Shown in pieces: positions 8,460 to 16,519 of a stretch of DNA of 64,000 nucleotides (positions within the stretch are counted from its first letter, which is position 1; every line of letters begins with the position of its first letter). Made by a program: the position numbers and the translations under genes. The notes under the pieces are model-generated. The model was not told the origin of the DNA. It searched no databases and saw only the letters and a program-made list of their open reading frames with translations. Origin of the DNA: Pseudohalioglobus lutimaris (lineage in GTDB: Bacteria; Pseudomonadota; Gammaproteobacteria; Pseudomonadales; Halieaceae); contig NZ_PKUS01000013.1 of NCBI RefSeq assembly GCF_002866825.1, positions 62,001 to 126,000 of the forward strand. Direction: 5' to 3'.

Positions 8460-10166
8460 ATGGGGATAACGATAAAGGTTTGCCGTTTGCTGTTGTGCAG
8501 CCTGCTAATGTGGGTGCCGGGCAAGGGCGTAGGTGCAGAAGGGGAGAGCTGTACACAAGTGCAGCTTCAGGACCCCTCGGCCAGTTTTCGTTTCGAGAAT
8601 TCGCCGGAGCACCGCAGCTTTGCCGAATCCATCCCTGACGGCACGTTTGTCGCCAGTATCCGCGTCACCCGCTACCGGGTGTTTGACACCGAGGATGCCC
8701 GTGAAAACAGGGGGATTTATCGCTGGGCCAATGACTTTCACAGCCTCACCCGTGATTGGGTCGTGCGCGAACAGTTGCTCTTCCGGGAGGGCGACTACTA
8801 CCTTGCCACGCTGGTGCAGGAGTCCGAGCGCATCCTGCGCGACCTGAAGTTCATTTACGATGCCCGGGTGCGCCCATGGCGGCGCTGCGGCGACCAGGTG
8901 GACCTGGAAGTGATTACCCGGGACATCTGGACCTTTACCCCCACCGTGTCGTTCAGTCGCAGCGGTGGGGAAAATGACTATGCGCTGGGTTTTCGAGACA
9001 CTAACTTCCTGGGTACCGGCAAGCAGGTGGCCCTGCGCTATGACAGTGATGAAGAACGCTCAGGCACGACGGTTATTTACGAAGATCCCGCCCTGGCCGG
9101 CAGTCGCTGGCGTATGCGCTTATCGCTGACGGACAATGACGACGGTCACGACCGGCGTTTTCGCCTGAACCGGCCGTTTTTCTCGGTCTACGAACGCTGG
9201 TCGGCGGGTGTACGCCTGGAAGACTGGGAGTTGGAGGAGAATATCTGGTTTCGCGGTGACGAGGTAGAAGAGTTTAACCACCAGCAGCGGTCGGTTCGCG
9301 TGCACGGTGGTGTCGCCACCGAGCGGGAACTGGAAAAGCAAGTGGGCCGCTGGCTGCTGGGTTACCATTACGAAGACAATGAGTTCGCGTTCTCCGATTC
9401 CGATATCCCGCCGGACGAGCTCCCCGAAGACCGGGAATACAGCTTCCCCTTTGTCGGCTACCAGTCCATTGAGGACGAGTACATGGAGGCGCATAACCTC
9501 AATTACCTGGGCCGGACCGAGGATCTGTACGTTGGTGAGCATTACCAGTGGAACCTGGGCTATTCTGCGGAGACATTCGGGGCCACGCGTGACCAGGTCC
9601 ACTTCTCCGGGCGCTATGGTAATACACTGCGCGTGAGCGAGCGGGACCTGTGGTTGATGGACAGCGAGATCACCGGCTTCCTGTCGGTCGATGATACGGA
9701 CTTCGAGAATCTGTGGTGGACGGTGAACAGTCGCTACTTCTGGCGCCAGAGTCCCAAGTGGTCTGTGTTCTCCGGGATTCGCCTGGACTACACGGACGGG
9801 CTTACCCGGGACCGGCAGCTTACTCTGGGAGGGCAGAACGGATTGCGTGGCTATGACCGGAACTACCAGGTGGGTGATCGCTCGGTGGTGTTCAATATTG
9901 AACAGCGCTACTACTCGGACTGGCACCCCTTCCGTCTGCTGCGCGTTGGCTACGCTGTGTTTTTTGATGTGGGCAGGGCCTGGTTTGAGGGCGAGGACAA
10001 CGGCTCTAACGGGGGTGTGTTGTCCAACGCGGGCATCGGTATACGGCTCAATTCCAGTCGCGCGGAAAAAGGCAGTGTGATCCACATTGATCTGGCCTTC
10101 CCGTTCAATAAGGACGATGACGTGGACAGCGTACAGTTGTTGATGACAGTGAAAGATCGTTTCTAG
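8460..10166 (+). CDS. Omp85-superfamily outer-membrane protein (BamA/TamA-like)
   Basis: 568 residues. A signal peptide covers about residues 1-26. A POTRA-like region follows (about 60-150, IRVTRYRVF ... LVQESERILRDLKFIYDARV). Then comes a 16-strand-type barrel with the L6-loop signature GLRGYD in GGQNGLRGYDRNYQVGD near residue 462. The chain ends in Phe (VKDRF), the signal recognised by the Bam machinery. It is much shorter than BamA (five POTRAs, about 800 residues), so it is probably a TamA-like or D15 surface-antigen protein exporting or inserting an unknown substrate. No TamB neighbour is present. The stop overlaps the convergent cmoB stop. Confidence 0.82.
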   Translation: MGITIKVCRLLLCSLLMWVPGKGVGAEGESCTQVQLQDPSASFRFENSPEHRSFAESIPDGTFVASIRVTRYRVFDTEDARENRGIYRWANDFHSLTRDWVVREQLLFREGDYYLATLVQESERILRDLKFIYDARVRPWRRCGDQVDLEVITRDIWTFTPTVSFSRSGGENDYALGFRDTNFLGTGKQVALRYDSDEERSGTTVIYEDPALAGSRWRMRLSLTDNDDGHDRRFRLNRPFFSVYERWSAGVRLEDWELEENIWFRGDEVEEFNHQQRSVRVHGGVATERELEKQVGRWLLGYHYEDNEFAFSDSDIPPDELPEDREYSFPFVGYQSIEDEYMEAHNLNYLGRTEDLYVGEHYQWNLGYSAETFGATRDQVHFSGRYGNTLRVSERDLWLMDSEITGFLSVDDTDFENLWWTVNSRYFWRQSPKWSVFSGIRLDYTDGLTRDRQLTLGGQNGLRGYDRNYQVGDRSVVFNIEQRYYSDWHPFRLLRVGYAVFFDVGRAWFEGEDNGSNGGVLSNAGIGIRLNSSRAEKGSVIHIDLAFPFNKDDDVDSVQLLMTVKDRF

Positions 10167-11167
10167 GAAGACTGTTCTTCGCGCTGCGTCCATCTGCCTG
10201 GCGCGTGCGCCGTGATCACAGCCCGGCGCGGGGCCGGATAGCCCTCGATGGTTTTGCTCGTGTCATCCGGGTCAAGAAAGTTCGCCAGTGAGTGAAAGCG
10301 CATCCAGTCGGTAGCGCGCTGCTCCTCGGTGCTGGTATAGCCCACATCAATCACCTTTGCATCGCGCAGCCCCAGTTTTCGTAGCCAGCCCAACAGGGTG
10401 TCACAGCTGGGCAGGAACCAGACATTGCCCATGCGCGCGTAGCGCCCCTCCGGCACCAGAACCTGCCCCGCCGCACCCTCAATAACCAGGGTCTCCAGCA
10501 CCAGTTGTCCCCCCGGCCGCAGACAGTCGCGCAGCTCCTGCAGGTGGTCTATCGGCGAGCGGCGGTGATACAGGACGCCCATGGAAAACACGGTATCGAA
10601 GGCGTGAAGCTTTGCGGGTACCTGCTCGATCCCCGCCGGTAGCACCCAGACTGCAGACTGTTGCAGGTATTTTTGCAGTGCCCAGAACTGCACGACAAAA
10701 AGCGGGGTGGGGTCAATCCCTATCACTTCCGCGGCGCCCGCGCCGCGCATGCGCCAGCAGTGGTAGCCGCTGCCGCAGCCCACATCCAGCACACGCCTGT
10801 CCTGCAGGTTGTCCAGTCCCGGCGCCAACCGGTCCCACTTCCAGTCGGAGCGCCACTCGGTGTCGATGAGCTGGCCAAACAATTCATAGGGGCCCTTGCG
10901 CCAGGGATGCAGCCCCATAAGGGCTTCCCGCAGTGTCTGCAGGGTAGAGTCAGACGGCGTGATTGCGCTGCAGGCCCCCACCCTGGATGTATTCAGGTCG
11001 ATGCGCTCAACCGGGATATCCGGCAGGTCTGCCAGTGCCTGCAGCCAGCGGGCGAGGTCACCATAGCGCTGGTGAGACAGCCCCTGTTCAAGCTGTGCGG
11101 GTAGTAATTGGACCCAGCGATCGAGGTCGCCGCCCTGCCAGCGCTGCAGTAATTGCGCGTAGTCCAT
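10163..11167 (-). CDS. cmoB: tRNA U34 carboxymethyltransferase CmoB
   Basis: 334 residues. The segments GPYELFGQLIDTEWRSDWKWDR and RVLDVGCGSGYHCWRM (SAM-like cofactor site, near residue 130) and SMGVLYHRRSP are diagnostic of CmoB. It transfers the carboxymethyl group of carboxy-SAM to 5-hydroxyuridine at position 34 of tRNA, giving cmo5U. ATG at 11167 is the natural start because it overlaps the cmoA stop by one base (TAATG); a longer in-frame start would intrude on cmoA. The gene is the second of a cmoA-cmoB operon. Confidence 0.95.
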   Translation of the reverse strand: MDYAQLLQRWQGGDLDRWVQLLPAQLEQGLSHQRYGDLARWLQALADLPDIPVERIDLNTSRVGACSAITPSDSTLQTLREALMGLHPWRKGPYELFGQLIDTEWRSDWKWDRLAPGLDNLQDRRVLDVGCGSGYHCWRMRGAGAAEVIGIDPTPLFVVQFWALQKYLQQSAVWVLPAGIEQVPAKLHAFDTVFSMGVLYHRRSPIDHLQELRDCLRPGGQLVLETLVIEGAAGQVLVPEGRYARMGNVWFLPSCDTLLGWLRKLGLRDAKVIDVGYTSTEEQRATDWMRFHSLANFLDPDDTSKTIEGYPAPRRAVITAHAPGRWTQREEQSS

Positions 11168-11898
11168 TACTTGAGCGCGACCAGGGATGCAAAATTGAAG
11201 CACTGGAACCAGACGTCTGCTGCCTGGAAGCCAGCGCTGGCCATGCGTTGCTTGTGCGTGGCCAGTGTTTCTGGCAGCAGCACATGCTCGATGGCGGCAC
11301 GCTTCTGCGCGACCTCCAGTTCACTGTAGCCATTGGCTCGTTTGAATTGATGGTGCAGGTCTATGTTGAGCGCGTCCAGATGCGGGTCTTCAAAGGTGAC
11401 TTTCTCAGACAGTACCATGATGCCGCCGGGACGCAGACCGCGATAGATGCGTGCAATAACGTCATCGCGTATGGCCAACGGCACAAACTGCAGGGTGAAA
11501 TTGAGTACCACTACGGATGCGTTTTCAATGGCAACGTTTTCAAGGTCAGCGCAAACCAGGTCCACTGCCGTTTCGTGTGTATCCGTGTCAACGATGTTGC
11601 GGCAGCGCTCAAGCATGGCCGGTGAGTTGTCCACGCCGATGATGCGACACCCGGGTTCGCGTAAGTTCTGCCGCATCGCCAGGGTGGATGCGCCCAGCGA
11701 ACAGCCCAGGTCGTAGAGATTGCTGCCGGGTGTAGCGTAGCGCTGGGCGAGCAGACCGGTCATGGCGATGATAGTCGTGTATCCAGGGACCGAGCGCTTG
11801 ATCATGTCGGGGAATACGCGGGCCACTTGATCGTCGAAGGTGAATAAGCCTGTTTCGCCCAGTGGGTCGGCGTACAGTGTGTCTCGAGGTTCGCTCAT
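11167..11898 (-). CDS. cmoA: Carboxy-SAM synthase CmoA
   Basis: 243 residues, close to E. coli CmoA (247). Class I methyltransferase fold with NLYDLGCSLGASTLAMR (SAM loop near residue 61), IIGVDNSPAML and VVLNFTLQFVP. CmoA converts SAM and prephenate to carboxy-SAM, the donor used by CmoB, whose gene directly follows. Translation is coupled through the TAATG overlap. It is divergent from the hydrolase gene at 12055. Confidence 0.95.
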   Translation of the reverse strand: MSEPRDTLYADPLGETGLFTFDDQVARVFPDMIKRSVPGYTTIIAMTGLLAQRYATPGSNLYDLGCSLGASTLAMRQNLREPGCRIIGVDNSPAMLERCRNIVDTDTHETAVDLVCADLENVAIENASVVVLNFTLQFVPLAIRDDVIARIYRGLRPGGIMVLSEKVTFEDPHLDALNIDLHHQFKRANGYSELEVAQKRAAIEHVLLPETLATHKQRMASAGFQAADVWFQCFNFASLVALK

Positions 11899-12054
11899 TG
11901 GGGGAAGCTCATCTGGTTGTCCGGGGAATAGCAGGCCTTGTGGAAGGGCGGAATTCTAGCATGAAAAGTTGAACCGCTTGCTGCTGCCCGGTCTGTTGCT
12001 GCAGGGTAAAACCCCGCACAATGGAGTGGATACGCGAGAGCCTGAGGAATCCCG

Positions 12055-12885
12055 ATGAGCACAACCCGCAGTTACTTTGTCGCCGATATTCGACCTCCCC
12101 GTTTGCGCCACAGTGTAGGTGAGCTGGGTCGAGTCGCCCTGGAGGCGGGCGCCAGTCTGTTGTGCAAGCGCCTGTTCCGGACACTGCCTGAGGGGGACGG
12201 CCATACCATTATGACGATTCCGGGGTTTATGGGCGCAGATGGTTCGACCGCGTTGCTGCGCAGATTCCTTCGCCAGCGGGGTTACCATGCGGTGCCCTGG
12301 GGCCTTGGCCGCAATGCCAGCGATGCCCGTGCGCAGAATATGCAACAGTTCATGCGCCACCGCGCCGCGCTGGAAGAACAGATCGCCGAGCGGGTGGAGC
12401 GTGAATACCTGTCTTCCGGGCGCAAAGTGACCCTTATTGGCTGGAGTCTGGGGGGGCTGTATTCGGTGGCCCTGGCGCACCGCTACCCGCAGTGGATTCG
12501 GCAGGTAATTACGCTGGGCACACCCTTCGGCGATCCGCGAGGCACGGCGCTCTACAGCGTGATGGCTCGTATGAACGAGAGCGCCGGGAATGAGTCCGAG
12601 GAATCCCTGCGTCACTGGGTTGATTACACCTACAGTGGTGGAGAGCTACAGGTGCCGATACTCACATTGTTCAGCGAATCGGACGGTATTGTCGGCAAGG
12701 GTATAGCCCGCTGTGAGGGCGATCCGGCATACGTGACCAATATGGCAGTGCTGGCGAGCCACGTGGGGTTTCCGTTCAACCCCATCGTGTTTGCGGTGAT
12801 CGGCAACCACCTGGTGGCGCCGGAGCGGCGCTGGGCTGTCTGTGCCAGCGAGCGTATTTCTGCACTGGCGAGGGTGGTCAACTAG
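12055..12885 (+). CDS. Alpha/beta hydrolase, lipase-like
   Basis: 276 residues with the nucleophile elbow GWSLGG (Ser near residue 134). An oxyanion-type segment MTIPGFMGAD lies near residue 55, an Asp in LFSESDGIVG near 207, and a His in VIGNHL near 260, giving a plausible Ser-Asp-His triad. Related proteins are annotated as esterases or lipases of unknown substrate. There is no signal peptide, so it is probably cytoplasmic. The ATG at 12055 has GAGG about 8 nt upstream. It faces the small gene at 12919 and shares a GC-rich hairpin with it. Confidence 0.75.
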   Translation: MSTTRSYFVADIRPPRLRHSVGELGRVALEAGASLLCKRLFRTLPEGDGHTIMTIPGFMGADGSTALLRRFLRQRGYHAVPWGLGRNASDARAQNMQQFMRHRAALEEQIAERVEREYLSSGRKVTLIGWSLGGLYSVALAHRYPQWIRQVITLGTPFGDPRGTALYSVMARMNESAGNESEESLRHWVDYTYSGGELQVPILTLFSESDGIVGKGIARCEGDPAYVTNMAVLASHVGFPFNPIVFAVIGNHLVAPERRWAVCASERISALARVVN

Positions 12886-12886
12886 T

Positions 12887-12908
12887 CGCGGGCGTGAGCT
12901 TGCCCGCG
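12887..12908. terminator. GC-rich hairpin between convergent genes
   Basis: CGCGGGC at 12887-12893 pairs perfectly with GCCCGCG at 12902-12908 across an 8-nt loop, directly after the hydrolase stop codon. It lies between two convergent genes and may serve as a bidirectional terminator, but neither side has a clear T-run. Confidence 0.4.
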
Positions 12909-12918
12909 GGTGAGTTCT

Positions 12919-13104
12919 CTAGTTGGCGCTGCGAATCAGGTAGGAATCTTCCATCGCCAGCGGCTGTGAAACCGGCGCGCGCTGGTCGAAGCGAGCAAAG
13001 CGGTTGTTGCTTTGCTGTTTCTTGCCTTGCTTATCGCGGCGGGCGAATTTGATGCTGGAGAGAAACTCCACCAGGCTCGTCTTACCTTCGTCTCTTCTTT
13101 TCAT
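12919..13104 (-). CDS. Small basic hypothetical protein (61 aa)
   Basis: 61-codon frame, very basic (MKRRDEGKTS ... FARRDKQGKKQQSNNRFARFD), with no membrane segment or Cys motif. The composition suggests nucleic-acid or ribosome contact, but no family is recognised. An AGGG sits close to the ATG and an AGGA lies further up, so the ribosome-binding site is weak. It fills the gap between two well-defined genes and does not overlap either, which supports it being real. It could also be chance. Confidence 0.4.
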   Translation of the reverse strand: MKRRDEGKTSLVEFLSSIKFARRDKQGKKQQSNNRFARFDQRAPVSQPLAMEDSYLIRSAN

Positions 13105-13176
13105 AACCCTATGATCCTGCTGAAAAATAGTTGCTTTAGCTGAAGTGTATGAAGGTAGGACTACGATTGGGCGTAA

Positions 13177-13220
13177 AAATTGCGCGCAATTTGTGTGAAA
13201 AATACCCAGCGGGCTATAAT
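13177..13220 (+). promoter_or_regulatory. Promoter of pepD with overlapping 16-bp palindrome
   Basis: TTGTGT (13191-13196) and a consensus TATAAT (13215-13220) are separated by 18 bp, 33 bp upstream of the pepD ATG. AAATTGCGCGCAATTT (13177-13192) is a perfect 16-bp palindrome running up to and into the -35 box, where a bound protein would block or contact RNA polymerase. The regulator is unknown. Confidence 0.65.
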
Positions 13221-13253
13221 GCGCCGTCTCGCCATGTGCTATTTCGGACTCCC

Positions 13254-14696
13254 ATGAAACCTGCGAACTACCCCCTCGAGCCGGCCCACTTGTGGTCGCA
13301 CTTCTATCAGTTCACGCGTATTCCACGACCTTCCGGGCAAGAGGCGGCTGTCCGCCAATACCTGGTCGACCTCGCCGACAAGGCAGGTTATTCGCACCGG
13401 CAGGATGAAGCCGGCAATCTGGTGATTCGCGTGCCCGGCAGTGCCGGCAGGGAGGACCGGCCCACGGTGATTATCCAGAACCACCTGGATATGGTGACGG
13501 TGAAAACCGCGGACCGCGCGCACGACTTCACAACTGATCCACTGCAGCTGCGGATCGAAGATGGCTGGCTCAGTGCGGATCGCACCACCCTGGGTGCAGA
13601 CAACGGCCTGGGCTGCGCTGCCGCTATCGCGCTCATGACTGACCCGGATGTTGTCCATCCGCCGCTGGAGTTGCTGTTCACAGTTGATGAAGAAACCGGT
13701 CTGGGCGGTGCACTGTACCTGGATGCGTCCCTGCTCAGCGGCACGTTGATGCTCAACCTCGATACCGAGGACTGGAACGAGCTGTATATCGGCTGCGCCG
13801 GTGGCGGCGGCTGGCATTTCGCCCGCAGCTTCTCGGAGGATCCTGTGGCTGCCGAGCTTGCCTGTTGGCGGCTCACCCTGCGCGGCCTTGCCGGCGGTCA
13901 TTCCGGTGTGCAGATACATGAGCAGCTCAGCAACGCCATCAAGTTACTGGGCGAGTGCCTGCGTGACGTTCCCGGGTTGCGTCTGGCCAGCGTCGACGCC
14001 GGCGTGGCACATAACGTGATTCCACGGGAAGGGGTGGTTGAATTTGCAGTCCCTGCTGGTACCGGCGAGCTGCTGGCAGAAAAGCTGGAGGCACTGCGCC
14101 AGCAGTGGTTGGCTTACGTACCTGGCGCAGACGCCGGCATCGAGTTATCACTGGAGACCGCGGTATTGGAGCGTGCGCTGGATGAGGTGGATAGCTTGCG
14201 CGTGCTGGACCTTATTGCCGCCTGGCCGCATGGCGCACAGGCATACAGCCTGCAGCAGCCTGCCGACCTGGTAGACCTGAGTATCAACCTGGCAGTGCTG
14301 CGCCTGCAGTGCGGTGATCTTTTCCTTGAATCCAGTTACCGCTTCTTCGATGAGGCCCAGTCGCGGCCGTTGCAGCACGCGGTGCTGGCCCTGGCCCGCG
14401 CCTTCGACCTGGAGGTCACCCCGGAGTTTGGTTACCCCGGCTGGCAGCCTGACTTCAGCAGCCCGCTGCTGGAACGCGGTTGCGTGCTGCACGAAAAACT
14501 GTTCGGTCACCGTCCTGCGGTGAAGGCCATCCATGCGGGATTGGAGTGCGGTATACTCAAAAGCAAGTTACCGAATGTGGACGTGCTTTCTTTCGGGCCG
14601 ACCATTCGCGGTGCGCATTCGCCCAGCGAGCGCCTGCAAATTAATACTGTTGAACCCTTCTGGCAATTTCTCACCGAGTTGCTCGCCGAAATCTGA
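13254..14696 (+). CDS. pepD: Aminoacyl-histidine dipeptidase PepD (M20 family)
   Basis: 480 residues (E. coli PepD 485). Metal-site motifs appear in order: NHLDMV (His-x-Asp near residue 78), TLGADNGLG (bridging Asp near 117), DEETGLGGA (catalytic Glu near 147) and LNLDTEDW (near 173). A C-terminal His lies in AIHAGLECG. It hydrolyses Xaa-His and other dipeptides in the cytoplasm with zinc. ATG at 13254 is used because the consensus promoter just upstream excludes the longer frame beginning at 13149. A short gap separates it from the downstream aminotransferase gene, which is probably co-transcribed. Confidence 0.93.
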   Translation: MKPANYPLEPAHLWSHFYQFTRIPRPSGQEAAVRQYLVDLADKAGYSHRQDEAGNLVIRVPGSAGREDRPTVIIQNHLDMVTVKTADRAHDFTTDPLQLRIEDGWLSADRTTLGADNGLGCAAAIALMTDPDVVHPPLELLFTVDEETGLGGALYLDASLLSGTLMLNLDTEDWNELYIGCAGGGGWHFARSFSEDPVAAELACWRLTLRGLAGGHSGVQIHEQLSNAIKLLGECLRDVPGLRLASVDAGVAHNVIPREGVVEFAVPAGTGELLAEKLEALRQQWLAYVPGADAGIELSLETAVLERALDEVDSLRVLDLIAAWPHGAQAYSLQQPADLVDLSINLAVLRLQCGDLFLESSYRFFDEAQSRPLQHAVLALARAFDLEVTPEFGYPGWQPDFSSPLLERGCVLHEKLFGHRPAVKAIHAGLECGILKSKLPNVDVLSFGPTIRGAHSPSERLQINTVEPFWQFLTELLAEI

Positions 14697-14714
14697 TTGC
14701 AAGGATACCGCTTC

Positions 14715-15905
14715 ATGATGCTCGACCAACTGCAACGACTCCCCGCTGATCCCATCCTCGGGCTGGCCGCCATGGCGCGTGCCGACACCCGAGCCGCCAA
14801 GGTAGATCTCACGGTGGGGATTTACATGGATGAGACCGGGGTTTGCCCGGTCTTTGACGCGGTGCGTGAAGCCCAGGCGATGCTGGCAACGGATGAAATC
14901 ACCAAAGCCTACCTGCCGCCGGCAGGCGTGGATGCGTTCAACAGCGGCATGCAGAAACTGTTATTGGGTGCGGAACACCCGGCCCTGCTGGGCGCAAGGG
15001 TAAGCAGCGTGCAGGCGCCGGGTGGCTGCGGTGCGCTGCGTATTGGCGCAGAGATTATTCATGCCGCAACACCGGGCGCAACCGTCTGGGTGAGCGACCC
15101 GACCTGGCCGGTACACCTGCCACTGCTGGGCAGTGTTGGTCTGCAGTTCTCCAACTACCGCTATTACGACCCGGCCACTCATGGGGTCAACTTCCAGGGC
15201 ATGGTTGAAGACCTGAAATCTGCTGGCGCGGGTGACGTGGTATTGCTGCACGGCTGCTGTCACAACCCTTGTGGCGCAGACCTCTCTCTGGCGCAGTGGG
15301 CCGTTGTGGCAGACATGGCCGAGGCCCAGGGTTTCCTGCCCTTCATCGATATTGCCTACCAGGGTCTCGGAGATGGACTGGATGAAGATGCGGCCGGCTT
15401 GCGCCTGCTCGCTGAACGTTTGCCCGAGCTGATTGTTGCTGCGTCCTGTTCCAAGAACATGGGGCTGTATCGCGAGCGCACGGGCGCCGCGATGTTTGTT
15501 TGCCGCGACCAGGAAAACGCCGAAGCACTGGTCAGCCAGGCGCTGGTGGCAGCTCGCCGGATCTATTCAATGCCGCCTGCGCACGGCGCACTGATCGCCG
15601 GGAAAATCCTTTCCGATAGCAAGCTGGACCGGACCTGGCGCGTGGAGCTGATGGAGATGTGCGCGCGCATCAACGGCCTGCGCAGTGACCTGCGCACAAA
15701 GCTGGAAGCGGCCAGCGGTCGCGATTTTGCCTTTATCGAAAAAGAGAAGGGCATGTTCTCGTTCCTGGGCTTGTCAGCGGAACAGGCGAGCAGGTTGCGC
15801 GAGGACTACGCGGTGTACATGCTCGATTCCTCGCGCATCAATGTGGCCGGAGTAAACGCCGGCAATATCGATTACCTGGCCGAGTCAGTGGCGGCGGTTT
15901 TGTAG
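14715..15905 (+). CDS. tyrB: Aromatic amino acid aminotransferase (TyrB/AspC family)
   Basis: 396 residues, class I PLP aminotransferase. Near the N-terminus it has DLTVGIYMDETG and KAYLPPAGVDAFN. HNPCGADLS and DIAYQGLGDGL are PLP-binding segments, and the Schiff-base lysine lies in SCSKNMGLYRERTGA near residue 250. A C-terminal Arg lies in DSSRINVAG. It transfers amino groups between aromatic amino acids (or aspartate) and 2-oxoglutarate. TyrB and AspC cannot be separated by eye with certainty. ATG at 14715 is served by AAGGA about 10 nt upstream. It lies 18 nt after pepD, consistent with an amino-acid salvage operon. Confidence 0.88.
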   Translation: MMLDQLQRLPADPILGLAAMARADTRAAKVDLTVGIYMDETGVCPVFDAVREAQAMLATDEITKAYLPPAGVDAFNSGMQKLLLGAEHPALLGARVSSVQAPGGCGALRIGAEIIHAATPGATVWVSDPTWPVHLPLLGSVGLQFSNYRYYDPATHGVNFQGMVEDLKSAGAGDVVLLHGCCHNPCGADLSLAQWAVVADMAEAQGFLPFIDIAYQGLGDGLDEDAAGLRLLAERLPELIVAASCSKNMGLYRERTGAAMFVCRDQENAEALVSQALVAARRIYSMPPAHGALIAGKILSDSKLDRTWRVELMEMCARINGLRSDLRTKLEAASGRDFAFIEKEKGMFSFLGLSAEQASRLREDYAVYMLDSSRINVAGVNAGNIDYLAESVAAVL

Positions 15906-15959
15906 TCTGCCCGGGTTTTGATGCAGGTCTGGTTTTTCCGGAGTTTGAACGCGGTGGGC

Positions 15960-16154
15960 GGCCCGATGCCGCAGGCAGGCCTCGAAAACGGCCATACGCT
16001 ACGCCCTCTTTTCGGGCCGCTGCGGAACTCGGCAAAGGTTGCTGGGCGCAACCTTTCAGCGCCTCAGGCAGTCCTCGCGGAAGGCTCCCGAAAAGAGGAC
16101 TTCGCTAAACGCGATGGCCTGACTGTTTTCGAGACCTGCCTGCGGCATCGGGCC
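15960..16154 (+). repeat. Long hairpin element A
   Basis: 195 bp. Terminal arms 15960-15989 and 16125-16154 are 30-bp inverted repeats with one mismatch. Inside, CCTCTTTTCGGG (16005-16016) pairs perfectly with CCCGAAAAGAGG (16087-16098). At the centre AAAGGTTGC (16034-16042) and GCAACCTTT (16048-16056) form a perfect 9-bp stem with loop TGGGC. The core 16016-16085 is closely similar to the reverse complement of 16336-16406 in element B. Confidence 0.8.
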
Positions 16155-16265
16155 TCGGTCGGGTTTCTTGTTGCCAGAAGCAGCGTGATAACCCTGGTGC
16201 CTTGCTCTATACGCTGGTCAACCAGAGCTCCAGAGAATTGCTTTTGGCCGCTGCCTGATGAAGGA

Positions 16266-16463
16266 GAGCTGCGTTAACCCAGGGGCCCACGGCAGCAATC
16301 AGCCCACGGCTTTTTGCGCAGCCGTGTTTTCGAGGGCCTTTCCGCGAGGACTGTCTGAGGCGGTTAAGGGTTGCGCCCAGCAACCCTTGCGGAGTTCCGC
16401 AGCGGCTCGAAAATTCGGCGAAGCGTGTGGGCGCTGCAGCGGGCCCCTGGGTTAACGCAGCTC
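16266..16463 (-). repeat. Long hairpin element B (inverted copy of A)
   Basis: 198 bp. Terminal arms 16266-16288 and 16441-16463 are a perfect 23-bp inverted repeat containing TTAACCCAGGGGCCC, unrelated in sequence to the arms of A. The central stem AAGGGTTGC (16066+300, i.e. 16366-16374) pairs with GCAACCCTT (16380-16388) across a 5-nt loop whose complement is TGGGC, as in A. Relative to A, one stem pair is changed on both sides (A:T to G:C). No target-site duplication is apparent. Confidence 0.8.
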
Positions 16464-16498
16464 GGCCTGCTCAATCAAAAACGACTCTTATCCCTCTA

Positions 16499-16519
16499 CC
16501 CTCAACCCTCAACCCTCAA
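16499..16519. repeat. CCCTCAA heptamer x3 over the uup stop codon
   Basis: Three perfect tandem copies of CCCTCAA at 16499-16505, 16506-16512 and 16513-16519. The uup stop (16509-16511 on the minus strand) lies inside the array. All three reading frames of the repeat reach a TGA within the array, so slippage would alter only the last residues. Confidence 0.7.

Larger units (their letters stand above)
15906..16508. other. 600-bp non-coding region with two inverted hairpin elements
   Basis: The only gap above 300 bp in the window. No convincing protein frame is present. It contains two related long hairpin elements (15960-16154 and 16266-16463) in opposite orientation, separated by 111 bp of unremarkable sequence. 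A heptamer array runs into the 3' end of uup. Confidence 0.8.

Noticed and set aside
9120-10193. 357-codon minus-strand frame under the Omp85 gene
   Set aside because: Entirely antisense to a well-supported outer-membrane protein gene; no domain signature.
16266-16463. Integron attC site, suggested by GTTAAC-containing terminal arms
   Set aside because: The ends do not match the attC R-box consensus (GTTRRRY / RYYYAAC), no integrase or cassette genes are near, and the 198-bp length with a conserved internal core fits a different element.
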